Source: Zestomonas insulae (GTDB taxonomy: Bacteria > Pseudomonadota > Gammaproteobacteria > Pseudomonadales > Pseudomonadaceae). From it: a DNA stretch of 64,000 nt. This document shows positions 1 to 8,056 of this stretch, piece by piece; the stretch's first letter is position 1, and every line of letters starts with the position of its first letter. The notes beneath the pieces were generated by a model that made no database searches, had not been told where the DNA came from, and saw only the letters and a program-made list of their open reading frames with translations. The DNA lies in the NCBI RefSeq assembly GCF_016901015.1, contig NZ_JAFEUP010000003.1, positions 186,001 to 250,000 on the forward strand. The letters are read 5' to 3'. Both the position numbers and the translations under genes were made by a program.

Positions 1-2
1 TG

Positions 3-1082
3 CTCTCCGAGGCGCAGCAGCAGGTGTTCGGCGAGGCGCTCGCGGCGATCGCCGGGCTGCACGCCAAGGGCTTGTGGCAGGCCGATCTGCATCTCGACAA
101 CCTACTGCGCCATGCCGGTCAGCTGTACTTGATCGACGGCGGCGGCGTGCAGGCGGAAACCCCGGGCCAGCCGCTGTCACGCACCCAGGTGCTGGAAAAC
201 CTCGGGGTGTTCTTCGCCCAGTTGCCGGCGGCCCTCGAGCCGTACATCGAAGAGCTGCTGGTGCACTACCTGCTGGTCAACGGCGAACATGCCTTGCCGC
301 TCGAGGCGCTACTCAAGGAAGTCGCCAAGGTCCGCCACTGGCGCCTGCACGACTACCTGCGCAAGGTCGGTCGCGACTGCAGCCTGTTCAGCGTACGCCG
401 CGGTGCCTTCGGCCTGCGCGCAGTGCGCCGCGAGCTGGCCGGCGAGCTGCAACCGCTGCTCGACGCGCCGGACCGCTGGCTCGAGCAGGGCCAGGCGCTG
501 AAGACCGGTGGTTCGGCCACCGTGGCGCGTGTCGCAGTCAACGACCGCCCGCTGGTGGTCAAGCGCTATAACATCAAGGGCTTCGCCCACTGGCTGAAGC
601 GCTTCTGGCGGCCCAGCCGGGCCTGGCACAGCTGGCGCGAAGGGCATCGCCTGGAGCGCCTGGGCATCGCTACGCCCCGCCCGCTGGCGCTGCTGGAGCG
701 GCGCTACTGCTGGCTGCGCGGACGCGCCTACCTGATTACCGATTGTCTGGTCGGGCAGGATATACTCGCGCGCTTCCAGCCGTACCTCGCGAGTTCGCCG
801 CCTGAGGCCGAGTTGCTGGCCCTCGACCACCTGTTCGCCGCGCTGCTGCGCGAGCGCATCAGCCATGGCGATCTGAAGGGCAGCAACCTGTTCTGGCAGG
901 ACGGCTGCTGGGCATTGATCGATCTCGATGCCATGTGCCAGCACCGCAGCGCGCGTCGCTTCGCCGCGGCCTATGCTCGGGATCGGGCGCGCTTTCTGCG
1001 CAACTGGCCGGCCGATTCGGCGTTGTACCGCTTGCTTGACCAACGTTTACCGCTGGCGCCCGACGCCGGCCCCGAAGATTAA
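3..1082 (+). CDS. LPS core kinase with two kinase-like domains (5' truncated)
   Basis: The reading frame is open to the left window edge, so the true start lies outside. Two kinase-like catalytic loops are visible. The first has ADLHLDN followed by LIDGGG, about 20-40 codons in. The second has a beta3-like VVKRYN lysine, then HGDLKGSN and IDLDAM near the C-terminus. This tandem layout and the following carbamoyltransferase match the PA5006-type gene of the Pseudomonas LPS core locus (WaaP/Kdo-kinase superfamily, cytoplasmic). The likely role, by family, is phosphorylation of core heptose or a related sugar; the substrate cannot be read from the sequence. The first domain has QAD where HxD is usual, so the second domain looks the more canonical. 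Confidence 0.8.
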   Translation, partial: LSEAQQQVFGEALAAIAGLHAKGLWQADLHLDNLLRHAGQLYLIDGGGVQAETPGQPLSRTQVLENLGVFFAQLPAALEPYIEELLVHYLLVNGEHALPLEALLKEVAKVRHWRLHDYLRKVGRDCSLFSVRRGAFGLRAVRRELAGELQPLLDAPDRWLEQGQALKTGGSATVARVAVNDRPLVVKRYNIKGFAHWLKRFWRPSRAWHSWREGHRLERLGIATPRPLALLERRYCWLRGRAYLITDCLVGQDILARFQPYLASSPPEAELLALDHLFAALLRERISHGDLKGSNLFWQDGCWALIDLDAMCQHRSARRFAAAYARDRARFLRNWPADSALYRLLDQRLPLAPDAGPED

Positions 1083-1094
1083 GAGGCTAGACCT

Positions 1095-2834
1095 GTGGCA
1101 CTGACGATTCTTGGCCTTTCCGGCGCCCTCAGCCATGACCCTTCCGCCGCCCTGTACATCGACGGCAAGCTGATCGCGGCGGTCGAAGAAGAGCGTTTCG
1201 TCCGCGACAAGCACGCGAAGAACCGCATGCCCTACGAGTCGGCGAAGTTCTGCCTCGAACAGGCCGGGATCAAGCCGGAAGATGTCGACGTGGTGGCGAT
1301 TCCGTTCGCCCCGATCAGCCTGTTTGGCAAGGCCCGCTGGCACTACGCCAAGCGCTACGCCTACGCCCCGGACCGCGCCCTCGACGCCATCCTGATGGGC
1401 AACCGCCGCTACAAGCGCTACCACAAGCGCATCCAGTGGTGCCTGCAGCAGCTCGGCTTCGACCTGAAGAAGATCAAGATCGAGCCGGTCGAGCACCACC
1501 TGGCCCACGCCTCCAGCGCCTACCACTGCTCGGGCTTCACCGAGAAGACCGCGATCCTCGGCATCGACGGCAAGGGCGAGTACGCCACTACCTTCTTCGG
1601 CTGGGGTGAGAACGGCAAGATCCACAAGATCAAGGAATTCTACGACCCGGATTCGCTCGGCGGCCTGTACGGCGCGATCACCGAGTACCTCGGCTTCGAG
1701 ATGCTCGACGGCGAGTTCAAGGTCATGGGCATGGCGCCTTACGGCGATGCCAGCAAGTACGATTTCTCGCGGCTGGCCAAGTTCGAGAACGGCGAGCTGG
1801 TGATCAACACCGACTACGCCAACGTCATCGGTTTCCGCCGCTACAAGGAAAAGGGCAAGGGCTTCTATTTCTCGCCCAAGCTGATCGAGTGGCTGGGACC
1901 CAAGCGCGAAGGCGACATCGCCGACGATCCGTACATCCACTACGCCGCCAGCATGCAGGCGCTGTTCGAGAAGCTGGCGCTGGAGATGATGGAGCACTAC
2001 CTCGGCGACATCCTCAAGGAAACCGGCAAGATTGCCTTCGCCGGCGGCTGCGCGTTGAACGTCAAGCTCAACCAGAAGATCATCGCCCGCGACGACGTCA
2101 AGGAACTGTTCGTCCAGCCGGCCTCCGGTGACGCCGGTACCGCGGTTGGCGCGGCCGCCTATGTGTCGTACCAGCGCGGCGTGCCGGTGGAGAAGATGGA
2201 GCACGTCTACCTCGGCCCCGCCTACTCCAACGAAGAGATCATCGCCGCCTGCGCCAAGCACCCCAATCAGCCGGCCTGGCGGCGCATCGACAACACCCCG
2301 CAGCGGATCGCCAAGATCATGGTCGACGGCAACCCGGTGGCCTGGTTCCAGGGCCGCATGGAGTTCGGTCCGCGCGCCCTCGGCGGCCGCTCGATCATCG
2401 GCTGCCCGAGCGTGCCGGGCGTCGCCGACCGGATCAACGCGCAGATCAAGTTCCGCGAGCGCTGGAGGCCGTTCTGCCCGTCGATGCTCGACACCGTGGC
2501 GGCGCAGATGCTCAAGGTCGATCACCCCTCGCCGTTCATGACCTTCACCTTCGAAGTCAACGAGGAGTGGAAGAACCGCGTTGGCGAAGTGGTCCACGAA
2601 GACGGTACCTCGCGCGCCCAGGTTCTCGAGCGCCGGCACAACCCGCGCTGGTATGACCTGATGAAGGAGCTGGAGAACCTCACCGGCAACGGCGTGTCGC
2701 TGAACACCTCGCTGAACCGCCGTGGCGAGCCGATGATCTGCTCACCGACCGACGCGCTGAACATGTTCTATGGCTCGGATCTGCAGTATCTGATCATGGA
2801 GGACATTTTGGTGGTCAAGGCTCCACTTAACTGA
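1095..2834 (+). CDS. wapO: carbamoyltransferase (NodU/WapO family), LPS core decoration
   Basis: The 579-aa protein is full length for the NodU/CmcH carbamoyltransferase family. These enzymes use carbamoyl phosphate and ATP to carbamoylate a sugar hydroxyl. The N-terminal ASKHA-type domain starts GLSGALSHDPSAAL and carries the metal-binding HHLAHA motif near residue 134. The C-terminal half has FAGGCALNVKLNQ and EFGPRALGGRSI, typical of the family. The start is GTG, with AAGAGG eight bases upstream. It begins 12 bp after the core kinase stop, so the two are probably co-transcribed. In P. aeruginosa WapO carbamoylates the inner-core heptose; the same role is inferred here from family and position. 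Confidence 0.9.
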   Translation: MALTILGLSGALSHDPSAALYIDGKLIAAVEEERFVRDKHAKNRMPYESAKFCLEQAGIKPEDVDVVAIPFAPISLFGKARWHYAKRYAYAPDRALDAILMGNRRYKRYHKRIQWCLQQLGFDLKKIKIEPVEHHLAHASSAYHCSGFTEKTAILGIDGKGEYATTFFGWGENGKIHKIKEFYDPDSLGGLYGAITEYLGFEMLDGEFKVMGMAPYGDASKYDFSRLAKFENGELVINTDYANVIGFRRYKEKGKGFYFSPKLIEWLGPKREGDIADDPYIHYAASMQALFEKLALEMMEHYLGDILKETGKIAFAGGCALNVKLNQKIIARDDVKELFVQPASGDAGTAVGAAAYVSYQRGVPVEKMEHVYLGPAYSNEEIIAACAKHPNQPAWRRIDNTPQRIAKIMVDGNPVAWFQGRMEFGPRALGGRSIIGCPSVPGVADRINAQIKFRERWRPFCPSMLDTVAAQMLKVDHPSPFMTFTFEVNEEWKNRVGEVVHEDGTSRAQVLERRHNPRWYDLMKELENLTGNGVSLNTSLNRRGEPMICSPTDALNMFYGSDLQYLIMEDILVVKAPLN

Positions 2835-2865
2835 TCCATTTCTCAAGAGTCGGTAGTACACACTT

Positions 2866-3540
2866 ATGGCGTGGGCATGGTTCGAAGATGCGCGGAAGCG
2901 TTACAAGATTTCGCGGGAGTTGCCGCAGGTCTGGTCGTTTCCCACGCAACGTTTTGCATATATTCAAATCCCCAAGGTGGCGAGCAGGTCGATACGCCAG
3001 GAGCTATCTAGCAACCTCGCTTTGCGCCAGGCGGATGAGTCGTTTAAGGCTTTCGAGGATCGCTGCAGTTCACATATCCCGTTGCCTCTGTCGCGCCGAC
3101 AGTCTGCTGAACTGACCGTGTTCGCGTTCGTGCGTCATCCCCTGGGCCGTTTGCATTCTGCCTATCTCGACAAAATTGTCGGGCATGAGCGCAGCGGCAA
3201 GAGGAATATCCTGCGCTGCCATGGCATTGAATTTGGTATTTCCTTCGGCGAGTTCGTCGAGCGTGTGTGTCAACTTCCGGATGACAAGCTCGATCGCCAC
3301 CTGCGCTCGCAAAGCTGGTTCTTGCGTGACAAGTCGGGGCTGGTGCCGGAGTTTATCGGGCGTCTGGAGCGCTTTGAGCAGGACTGGACCGTCCTGCGGA
3401 AACGGGTGCCTTGTCTGGGTGAGGTCAGTGAACGCAGTCAGGCGGGGTCGGTCGATTATCAAGAGGTTTATGGTGAGGCTGCTTATCGTCTGGCGTGCGA
3501 GCGTTTTTCAGAGGATTTCGAGCTGTTTGGCTACACCTGA
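2866..3540 (+). CDS. PAPS-dependent carbohydrate sulfotransferase (Sulfotransfer_2-like)
   Basis: The 224-aa protein carries both nucleotide-binding signatures of Golgi-type carbohydrate sulfotransferases. PKVASRSIR at residues 36-44 resembles the 5'-phosphosulfate loop, with conserved P-K and S. FVRHPLGRLHSAY at 88-100 resembles the 3'-phosphate site, with conserved R, P, R and S. The family transfers sulfate from PAPS to a sugar hydroxyl. It sits between a core carbamoyltransferase and an O-antigen ligase-like gene, with an APS kinase 3.2 kb downstream, so an LPS or surface glycan is the likely acceptor. No membrane segment or signal peptide is seen, so it probably acts in the cytoplasm. 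Codon usage is visibly less GC3-rich than the flanks, suggesting acquisition. Confidence 0.75.
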   Translation: MAWAWFEDARKRYKISRELPQVWSFPTQRFAYIQIPKVASRSIRQELSSNLALRQADESFKAFEDRCSSHIPLPLSRRQSAELTVFAFVRHPLGRLHSAYLDKIVGHERSGKRNILRCHGIEFGISFGEFVERVCQLPDDKLDRHLRSQSWFLRDKSGLVPEFIGRLERFEQDWTVLRKRVPCLGEVSERSQAGSVDYQEVYGEAAYRLACERFSEDFELFGYT

Positions 3541-3634
3541 GTACTATCAGCAAGAGCGTTAGGGGACGACAGCGAGCAATTAAGCGTTTGGCTCGAAGAG
3601 AACGTCGATATTTGACGCTTCAAGAGGATTTCAG

Positions 3635-4765
3635 TTGATTGACTTGCGCTTTTTCGGGGGGGCAGTAATTGCCGCTCGCGCAGAACTACTCAAGCTCTGG
3701 CCGATTTTCGCCTTGCTTGTCCCCGCGGCCCTGAACCTTCTAGGGCTCAGTAATAAGCAGTTCGCCATGCTGTTGTATGTGTTTTGCCTTCTGCCGGCAC
3801 TGTTTTTTTGGCGGGGGATCTGGCAGGGGGTACAAGAGAGTCTGCTGTTTTGGTGCGCTCTGTTGCTCTTTGCCGCATATTGCCAGGTATCGTCACTGGT
3901 ACTGTTTGGCCAGGCGGACAGTGAGTTGAAGTATGTCGCCTTGCTTTTGCTGTTCTTCGGCTTCGTGCGTACTGGCTTTGCCGAGCCTGACCAAGTAAGG
4001 CGGTTGCAATGGAGTCTACTGCTAGTCGCTGGATTGTTGATTGGCTATGCCCTGCTGCTGCATCCCTTTGAGAGCGCCTTGCGCTATGACTTCGGTGGTG
4101 TCAATGCTAATCGGGTCGCAGTGTTCTTTTGTTTTGTGTTCTGCTGGAGTATCTGGCGCGGGCTAGAGCAGGGGGGCGGGCAAGGGGTTGCCCTGGTGAT
4201 CAGTGGTCTGCTTTTGTTGCTGGCAACTTTTGTCTTGCTCAAGAGTCGGTCGATCTTTCTCTGTTTTATGTTCTTTGTCGCTGGAATAGTGTTGTTCGCT
4301 CAGACCCGCCTGGTATTGCGGCGAGCGCTGCTACTCGTGCTAGCTGTTGCGTTGGGCGGGCTGGTGGTCAGCGTCGAGCCGTTTCGCAGCTGGTTTTTCG
4401 AGCGGGGCGGCAGTTACCGGCTGGAAATCTGGAGCGATGCGCTGGCTCACATGACCAGTATGGGCTGCCACTGGCTGGGCTGCGGTCAGTTCGATGGGTA
4501 CAAATTCCTGAGCCGATTTGATAACCCGCATGGCCTGCTGTTTTCCATTTTCTACTACCACGGCATGTTGGGCCTCCTGCTCTTTGTCACGGTGCTTGCT
4601 GTGGGCTTCATTCGGTTGTCCGGTTTTTATCGTGCCTGGCTCTGTGGTTTCCTCGGCTTCTCGCTCTTCACCCATGTAGGCGTTCTGGCTGCGCCGACCC
4701 TGCTGTGGATTTATTTTTGGCTACCGCTCGCATTAGGGCTTCAGGAAAGGGGGCGGCATGCCTAA
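3635..4765 (+). CDS. waaL: O-antigen ligase/polymerase family membrane protein (WaaL-like)
   Basis: This 376-aa protein is almost entirely hydrophobic, with about ten predicted membrane segments. One larger polar loop near residues 245-300 contains RGGSYRLEIW and DNPHGLLFSIFYYHG. That loop is characteristic of the Wzy_C/WaaL family, which joins or polymerises undecaprenyl-linked glycans in the periplasm. Position supports WaaL: in Pseudomonas the ligase lies beside the InaA-like kinase and msbA. A Wzy-like role cannot be excluded, since these families are hard to separate by sequence. The start is TTG, with AAGAGGA six bases upstream. The stop overlaps the next gene by 8 bp. Base composition is less GC-rich than the window average. 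Confidence 0.75.
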   Translation: MIDLRFFGGAVIAARAELLKLWPIFALLVPAALNLLGLSNKQFAMLLYVFCLLPALFFWRGIWQGVQESLLFWCALLLFAAYCQVSSLVLFGQADSELKYVALLLLFFGFVRTGFAEPDQVRRLQWSLLLVAGLLIGYALLLHPFESALRYDFGGVNANRVAVFFCFVFCWSIWRGLEQGGGQGVALVISGLLLLLATFVLLKSRSIFLCFMFFVAGIVLFAQTRLVLRRALLLVLAVALGGLVVSVEPFRSWFFERGGSYRLEIWSDALAHMTSMGCHWLGCGQFDGYKFLSRFDNPHGLLFSIFYYHGMLGLLLFVTVLAVGFIRLSGFYRAWLCGFLGFSLFTHVGVLAAPTLLWIYFWLPLALGLQERGRHA

Positions 4766-5837
4766 GGTGCTTCAGCTAATGGTCCAGGCTGGTGAGTCCA
4801 CTGCCAAGGTGGGCGACCTGATCGCCAGTGAGTTGAAGGACTTCCAGTTCATCAACTGTTATCTGCATGCGGGGCGACAGGGTGAAGTATCCCTGAATTT
4901 GCCCAGCTTCCTGGTATCCGGGGTATTTCGTTATCTCGCCGCGCTCTGGATCTATCTGAGACTTCGCCACTTGATGCCTGAGGTCATCCTCGTCCATCGC
5001 TTCAAATGTCTGCACCTGGGCTACCTGCTGTCATTGTTGATGCGTCGTTCTCTTATCGTTGTCGTGCATGGTGTGGGCGACTACGACCGCGGGTATCGCA
5101 GACGATTGCTGGCCAGAGCCTTGCGTCGAGGGGGCAGGGTGGTGTGCGTCTCCGAGTACGTGCGCGATTACATCTATTCGGTGCTTGGCGGGTCGGTTGA
5201 GCATGTTTCGGTGATTCCCAATTCGATTGATTTTGCCAAGGTCGAAAAGCAATGCCTCTCGCGTTTCGCAGCACGCGAGCAATTGGGCGGGCTCGGTGCA
5301 GAAGGGCAGATGGTGATTGGCTTTGTAGGCCGGCTCGCCAGCGTCAAGGGGGCCCCGGATTTCGTCGAGGCGGCGCTTCGCCTCAACGCCTCGAATGTCC
5401 AGTTCGTCATCATGGGCGACGGTCCACTCCGCCCAGAGCTTGAGGCATTGGTCCGCGACAAAGGCAACCCCGGCAATGTGCGGTTCTGTGGCTTTGTTCG
5501 CGATGCCTTTACTCTGGTGGGGGCGCTGGACTTGCTGGTGATGCCGTCCCGCTCCGAGGGGTTTCCGTTGGCCTTGCTGGAGGCAGTCGCCTCGGAAGTT
5601 CCGGTGGTGGCCAGCGATATTGCGGTGTTCCGCGAAATTCTCGGTGATTCACCGTTCTTGTATAAGGCGGGGGATCTTGAGGCATTGGTTTCCCGGCTGG
5701 AGGCCTGCATCGGTCTGTTCCATGAGCAATCGCTTGCTGATGCCGGACTGAATATCGCCACTCAAATCAAGGCCGATTACCCCTACGCAGGGTTTATTGC
5801 CGGCTACGAAAAACTGATCAGGTCTGTCTGTCGATGA
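4758..5837 (+). CDS. glycosyltransferase family 4 (GT-B fold)
   Basis: The 359-aa protein has the two-domain GT-B layout. The C-terminal donor-binding half begins with VIGFVGRLASVKG and has the SRSEGFPLALLEA (E-x7-E) signature near residue 265 that defines GT4 retaining transferases. The N-terminal half is divergent, as expected for the acceptor side. It overlaps the ligase gene by 8 bp and the next gene by 4 bp (ATGA), so translation is probably coupled. It should add a sugar to the LPS outer core or a related glycan at the cytoplasmic membrane face. Sugar and linkage are not predictable. It does not obviously match a named Pseudomonas core transferase and belongs to the variable part of the locus. 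Confidence 0.85.
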   Translation: MPKVLQLMVQAGESTAKVGDLIASELKDFQFINCYLHAGRQGEVSLNLPSFLVSGVFRYLAALWIYLRLRHLMPEVILVHRFKCLHLGYLLSLLMRRSLIVVVHGVGDYDRGYRRRLLARALRRGGRVVCVSEYVRDYIYSVLGGSVEHVSVIPNSIDFAKVEKQCLSRFAAREQLGGLGAEGQMVIGFVGRLASVKGAPDFVEAALRLNASNVQFVIMGDGPLRPELEALVRDKGNPGNVRFCGFVRDAFTLVGALDLLVMPSRSEGFPLALLEAVASEVPVVASDIAVFREILGDSPFLYKAGDLEALVSRLEACIGLFHEQSLADAGLNIATQIKADYPYAGFIAGYEKLIRSVCR

Positions 5838-6742
5838 AAAAGTATGCACTTGAGTACTCTGGGTATAAGTTTGATTACTTTTCCAATTTGGGTGACGAGA
5901 TCCAGACCCTGGCTGCAGTCCGGTTGCTCAATGGTGTGGATGGCTACATCGGTCGTGAGGCCCTGAATGCCTGGAATGGTCTCGGGCTGGTTTCGCTCAA
6001 CGGATTCTTCATGGGTTCGGGCAACTGGCCGCCTAGTCCAGGCTTGGCGCCGGTGTTTTTCTCCTTTCACATCAACAAGGCGTATGAGTCGGTTATCTGC
6101 TCCCCGGCTGGCCTCGATTACCTGAGACGTCATGAGCCCATTGGTTGTCGTGACCGGGGTACGCTCAGTATTCTCGAGAAGCATGGGATCAAGGCCTTCT
6201 ATAGCCGTTGTGTGACGCTAACCCTTCCACCTCGCGAGCCTTCGCCAGAGGCGCGAGAGGTTTTCATCGTCGGGGTGGATAAGGAGTTGGAGCAGGTCAT
6301 TCCTCGCGCTTTGCGCAAGGAAGCGGTCAAGATTAATCAGTCCAGTGTGCGTCTGCCGTTGCTGTCTTGTGAACTCAAACGGGAGATGGCGCAACAATTG
6401 CTGGATGGCTATGCCCGGCGAGCCAAGTTGGTGATCACCTCCAAGATTCACTGCGCCATGCCCTGTATCGCGATGGGCATTCCGGTGGTCTTTCTCTATC
6501 CGAAAGAGAAACTGAATGACTACCGGGTGCACCTGGTGGGCGATATCTTGCCGATCAATTATGTTCCGCGCTCCTCGCTGATCCGGCGTCTCGGTTTGCA
6601 GAAGCTGCTGACCAAGAAAATCGATTGGTCGCCGCAGGCGGTCAATATCGAGGCGATCAAAGAAGAGGTTGCGCGTGGCTATGCGGAGGCGGTGGCGCGC
6701 GCGCTGCAGGCCGCGGGACACAGTACGGTTTCGAGCCAGTGA
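5834..6742 (+). CDS. polysaccharide pyruvyl transferase family protein
   Basis: The 302-aa protein has family hallmarks: NLGDEIQTLAA near residue 18, IGCRDRGTLSILEKHGIKA near residue 103 followed by SRCVTLTL, and ITSKIHCAMPCIAMGIPVV near residue 197. Members of the polysaccharide pyruvyl transferase family (CsaB/WcaK-like) transfer the enolpyruvyl group of PEP to make ketal-pyruvylated sugars, giving a surface glycan a negative charge. Some members have other roles, so the reaction is a family-level inference. Its ATG lies inside the stop of the glycosyltransferase gene, and its own stop overlaps the cysC start. It therefore sits in a tightly coupled operon with glycan-modifying genes. Codon usage is still less GC-biased than in msbA downstream. 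Confidence 0.75.
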   Translation: MKKYALEYSGYKFDYFSNLGDEIQTLAAVRLLNGVDGYIGREALNAWNGLGLVSLNGFFMGSGNWPPSPGLAPVFFSFHINKAYESVICSPAGLDYLRRHEPIGCRDRGTLSILEKHGIKAFYSRCVTLTLPPREPSPEAREVFIVGVDKELEQVIPRALRKEAVKINQSSVRLPLLSCELKREMAQQLLDGYARRAKLVITSKIHCAMPCIAMGIPVVFLYPKEKLNDYRVHLVGDILPINYVPRSSLIRRLGLQKLLTKKIDWSPQAVNIEAIKEEVARGYAEAVARALQAAGHSTVSSQ

Positions 6743-7359
6743 CGCGAGTACAGAGCCAGGTAACCTGGCAGGACACGACGGTGAGCCCGGAGATGCGTGC
6801 GGCTGCCGCTCAGCAGGTGCCGGTGTGTATCTGGTTCACCGGCCTGTCTGGTTCTGGCAAGTCGACGCTGGCCAATGCCCTGGAGCTGGAGCTGTTCCGC
6901 CGTGGTCGGCGCACCATGCTGCTGGATGGCGATAACGTCCGCCACGGCCTGTGCCGTGACCTGGGCATGGACGATGACGCGCGCCACGAGAACATCCGCC
7001 GGGTTGCCGAAGTGGCCAAGCTGATGACCGACGCCGGGCTGATCGTCATCTCGGCGTTTATCTCACCGTTCGTGCGCGACCGGCAGATCGCCCGGGAGCT
7101 GTTCATCGCCGGGCGGTTCATCGAGGTGTACGTCGAAACGCCGCTGGAAGTCTGTGTCCAGCGCGATCCCAAGCAGCTGTATGCCAAGGCGCTGCGCGGG
7201 GAGATCAAGAACTTCACCGGCATCGACAGCAGCTACGAGCCGCCGCTGGCCCCGGAGATGCGCATTGACACCTCGCGCATGGGGCTGGAGGAGGCGGTGG
7301 CAAACTTGTGCGCGGCGCTGGAGCGGGTCGGCAGCCTAGGTGAGAGCCTGGCGGTATAG
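6739..7359 (+). CDS. cysC: adenylyl-sulfate (APS) kinase
   Basis: CysC phosphorylates APS to PAPS, the donor for sulfotransferases. The 206-aa protein has a P-loop GLSGSGKST at residues 35-43, LDGDNVRHGL, the FISPF segment and DPKQLYAKA, all typical of a complete single-domain APS kinase. The frame is open further upstream, but the GTG at 6739 gives the usual N-terminus (VTW shortly before the P-loop) and overlaps the preceding stop as GTGA. It is not fused to CysN, and no cysD/N genes are nearby. Pseudomonads generally reduce APS directly during sulfate assimilation, so a stand-alone CysC in a glycan locus probably feeds sulfation. Its 3' end overlaps the convergent kinase gene by 24 bp. Confidence 0.93.
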   Translation: MTRVQSQVTWQDTTVSPEMRAAAAQQVPVCIWFTGLSGSGKSTLANALELELFRRGRRTMLLDGDNVRHGLCRDLGMDDDARHENIRRVAEVAKLMTDAGLIVISAFISPFVRDRQIARELFIAGRFIEVYVETPLEVCVQRDPKQLYAKALRGEIKNFTGIDSSYEPPLAPEMRIDTSRMGLEEAVANLCAALERVGSLGESLAV

Positions 7360-7944
7360 CTGAGTCAGATTGGCGAGGCCCAGGCGCTGCTCGAGTAGCT
7401 GCTGATCCTTCGGATAGCGCAGCAGGTGCTTGAAGTTTCGCTTGCGCTTCCAGGCGTTGAGCGGGCGCTTCTGGCACTGCATGTCGGCCACGTCGATCAG
7501 GCCCAGTTCGTCGTTCTCAGTGAGCAAAATGTTGCCCAGGTGCAGCGAGCGGAAATACACCCCGCTCTGGTGCAGTCGGGCGATGAAGCGGGCCAGGCGC
7601 TCCGCCAGTTCCGCGCTCGGGCGGGCCGGCTCCGCCAGGGCCTGGCGCAGGGTCAGGCCGGGCAGGGGCGCGTAGAGCACGGCGTCGCGCTGGATCGCCG
7701 GAATGCGGTAGACCTGTTCGACTCGCGGGCAGGGGATGCCGCGTTGCTGCAGCGCCTCGATGTTGTCGGCGAAGCGTTGGGCATAAGGGTAGAGCGCGGC
7801 CGAGCTGATCAGGCGCTTGCGGCGGAACAGCTTGAGAAAGCGGCCGTCCTGCAGGTGCAGCACCTTGTCGCCATGGGCGTCAGCCTCGAGGACAGTGGCG
7901 CCCATCCGCAGGCTCTGGTAGCTCTCGGGGTCAAGCGTCTGCAT
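7336..7944 (-). CDS. InaA/toluene-tolerance-type LPS kinase-like protein
   Basis: The 202-aa protein resembles the small Kdo/WaaP-type kinase encoded between waaL and msbA in Pseudomonas (PA4998 position). Visible features are FLKLFRRKR (probable beta3 lysine region), VLYAPLPGLTLRQAL, then FRSLHLGNILLT and LIDVADMQ, corresponding to the catalytic and metal-binding loops. Where kinases have HxD, this protein reads FRS, so catalytic competence is uncertain. The start is placed at ATG 7944; a GTG at 7959 would add five residues, and neither has a strong Shine-Dalgarno. It is convergent with cysC, overlapping its last 24 bp, and divergent from msbA. The substrate is unknown. Confidence 0.7.
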   Translation of the reverse strand: MQTLDPESYQSLRMGATVLEADAHGDKVLHLQDGRFLKLFRRKRLISSAALYPYAQRFADNIEALQQRGIPCPRVEQVYRIPAIQRDAVLYAPLPGLTLRQALAEPARPSAELAERLARFIARLHQSGVYFRSLHLGNILLTENDELGLIDVADMQCQKRPLNAWKRKRNFKHLLRYPKDQQLLEQRLGLANLTQLYRQALT

Positions 7945-7993
7945 GCCGTCATCTCGCACAAAGGGCGGCCATGATAGCTGAGCAGGGCGGGCC

Positions 7994-8026
7994 TTGGCTA
8001 AGCGTCGGGCGGCTCTGTGTTAGACT
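7994..8026 (+). promoter_or_regulatory. candidate promoter upstream of msbA
   Basis: An extended -10 element, TG at 8018-8019 plus one base and TAGACT at 8021-8026, lies 30 bp before the ATG at 8057. A TTGGCT at 7994-7999 is too far away (21 bp) to be an ideal -35, but extended -10 promoters tolerate that. Predicted transcription would begin near 8033, which favours the 8057 start over the GTG at 8039. Confidence 0.4.
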
Positions 8027-8056
8027 CGCGCCACCTCCGTGTCAGTGATCCCCCCG

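Noticed and set aside
1047..2639. 530-codon open frame antisense to the carbamoyltransferase gene
   Set aside because: Long antisense frames are expected in high-GC genes with G/C third positions. The plus strand has a clear full-length family protein here, and the antisense product is a low-complexity mix of Ala, Arg, Val and Asp.
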